A DNA stretch of 31,035 nucleotides, from assembly GCA_022496205.1 (NCBI GenBank), contig WTXD01000138.1:1-31035 (forward strand), written 5' to 3'. This document shows, piece after piece, positions 30,021-31,035 of this stretch. How positions within the stretch are numbered: the stretch's first letter is position 1; each line of letters opens with the position of its first letter. A model generated the notes under the pieces. It saw nothing but the letters and a program-made list of their open reading frames with translations, did no database searches and was not told the DNA's origin. The position numbers were made by a program, and so were the translations under genes. Source of the DNA: Gloeopeniophorella convolvens (taxonomy: Eukaryota; Basidiomycota; Agaricomycetes; Russulales).

Positions 30021-31035
30021 TCAGTTTCGTGTCCGGAATGGAGGGGAAAGGACGATCACCTTGTCTAGCGCTTGCTGCGTGCTATTCACAACTTGGTTGC
30101 AAAACGTCTCTCCCGAGGATGAGAACGTTCGTGCACAGAACGTGCAATTCTCCTGTCGAATGTGGTTTCCGATAGCTGCGTGAATCTTCGAGCGTAAGTC
30201 TTGAGGTTTGGGAAGTGGGCTCGTGAAGTCAAAATCGATGTCCTCGGCAAAAGCGATACGAATCCACCAAGGGATGCCTTTAGGGTCGGTCGACTTGCAA
30301 CTGGCCGCCTCTTCCATCCCGACTTGTGGAGGATCCTCGTTGGATGATGGCTGAGTCCCTCGGGTCCATACACTGATCACTGATGAGTTCGGGCCAACGA
30401 GCGTGCATTTGCAGTGCAGGAGGGAGTGCCGACAATACTTGCGAAATTGCGCGAGCTCATGCAGAGCGTTGCCTTCAAAGAGCCCCACATCTTGGCCAAG
30501 GAATTCGAACGTCATTGGGTGGTGCAACGTCAGTCTGGCCGAAAGCATATACTCTGGAGCTAAGCACATCTTCCTCGCCAGGGCATAGACGCGGAAGGTC
30601 TCTTTGCCGGTGGGTGCTGGGACATCGCCACAGTTGATTTTGGTGCGTAGAAATGACTGGACAGTCACCATGTCATATTTCTGTGCGGCTGAGAGCAAGG
30701 ATAGTAGCTCGTCCCAGGAGTCAGGTATGATTGGGAGGACGGGGTACAGCATCGTGAGTAGGCTATTGAGCACGCCCGCTTCCTCGGAGACCTGCACGAC
30801 AGGGAGCCCGTCGATGGTCTCAGCGTCGCAAGACTGGGGTAAGGAGAACATGTCGTCAAAAAGCGGCGACGACATGGCTAGTGTCGATTTTTGAACACGG
30901 AACTTGGCGAAGTCGGACGATTGGAGCAGTACGTCGCCATCCCGTACATCCAATTGCTTGCCGAGCAAACATGTCACCGTAACTTCCTTCGATCGATCGC
31001 CGCGGTCGCAGATATTCTTATCATTTTCGATGAAA
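30021..31035 (-). CDS. BTB-7: second module of a double BTB protein, cut by window end
   Basis: Open without interruption from the window end to the stop at 30021. It encodes the second module: 'DGDVLLQSSDFAKFRVQKST', 'SPLFDDMFSLPQSCD', 'LLTMLYPVLP', 'AQKYDMVTVQSFLR', 'ETFRVYALARKMCLAPEYML', 'LHHPMTFEFLGQDVGLFEGN', 'IPWWIRIAFAEDID', then CTFC and a C-terminus 'QQALDKVIVLSP'. The first module and inter-module intron, if present, lie to the right outside the window. The open frame continues some 30 codons upstream of 'DGDV', about the distance at which the paralogues have their splice acceptor. BTB-6 is its closest relative in the window. Confidence 0.75.
   Translation of the reverse strand, partial: FIENDKNICDRGDRSKEVTVTCLLGKQLDVRDGDVLLQSSDFAKFRVQKSTLAMSSPLFDDMFSLPQSCDAETIDGLPVVQVSEEAGVLNSLLTMLYPVLPIIPDSWDELLSLLSAAQKYDMVTVQSFLRTKINCGDVPAPTGKETFRVYALARKMCLAPEYMLSARLTLHHPMTFEFLGQDVGLFEGNALHELAQFRKYCRHSLLHCKCTLVGPNSSVISVWTRGTQPSSNEDPPQVGMEEAASCKSTDPKGIPWWIRIAFAEDIDFDFTSPLPKPQDLRSKIHAAIGNHIRQENCTFCARTFSSSGETFCNQVVNSTQQALDKVIVLSPPFRTRN

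Overview
The window looks like nuclear DNA of a basidiomycete fungus, most likely an agaricomycete; a polypore is a guess. Introns are short (about 50-75 nt) with GT..AG ends, some preceded by CTAAC branch sites. Gene-start regions are pyrimidine-rich. The protein families are expanded BTB/POZ paralogues, a plant-COMT-like O-methyltransferase family, and a lineage-specific 'hypothetical protein' family of mushroom-forming fungi. I see no rRNA, tRNA, CRISPR or bacterial-type signals.

Layout. The left third (1-13041) holds two diverged copies of one ancestral cassette: O-methyltransferase (OMT) on the minus strand, a second OMT on the minus strand, and a BTB gene on the plus strand. Copy L (1-4843) carries OMT-A (frameshifted, cut by the window edge), OMT-C (pseudogene lacking the SAM-binding core) and BTB-0 (badly decayed). 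Copy R (about 6830-13041), with 5705-6830 upstream of it, carries OMT-B (nine exons, apparently intact, 485 aa), OMT-D (pseudogene lacking its N-terminal exons) and BTB-1 (one frameshift, one nonsense codon). A tandem partner, BTB-2 (13487-15636, plus), is intact.

The centre (15900-20280) has two copies of the region where BTB-2 and a minus-strand BTB gene converge. About 3.3 kb lies between these copies: a GC-rich stretch without genes and a five-exon gene of an unnamed basidiomycete family. The right third (20071-31035) is a minus-strand tandem array: BTB-3 (intact), BTB-4 (intact), BTB-5 (two frameshifts), BTB-6 (large internal deletion) and BTB-7 (intact second half, runs off the window).

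How the genes relate. The BTB genes share one architecture: two homologous modules, each a BTB fold, a helical BACK-like stretch and a terminal CxxC motif. A phase-0 intron separates the modules in every copy where it can be seen. Dead and live copies alternate, one nearly identical 345-nt tract is shared by two diverged neighbours, and intergenic flanks are duplicated with the genes. This is a birth-and-death array with gene conversion. BTB proteins commonly act as homodimerising Cullin-3 adaptors or as transcriptional scaffolds. Nothing in the window says which applies here, and there is no pathway link between the OMT and BTB genes beyond co-duplication.
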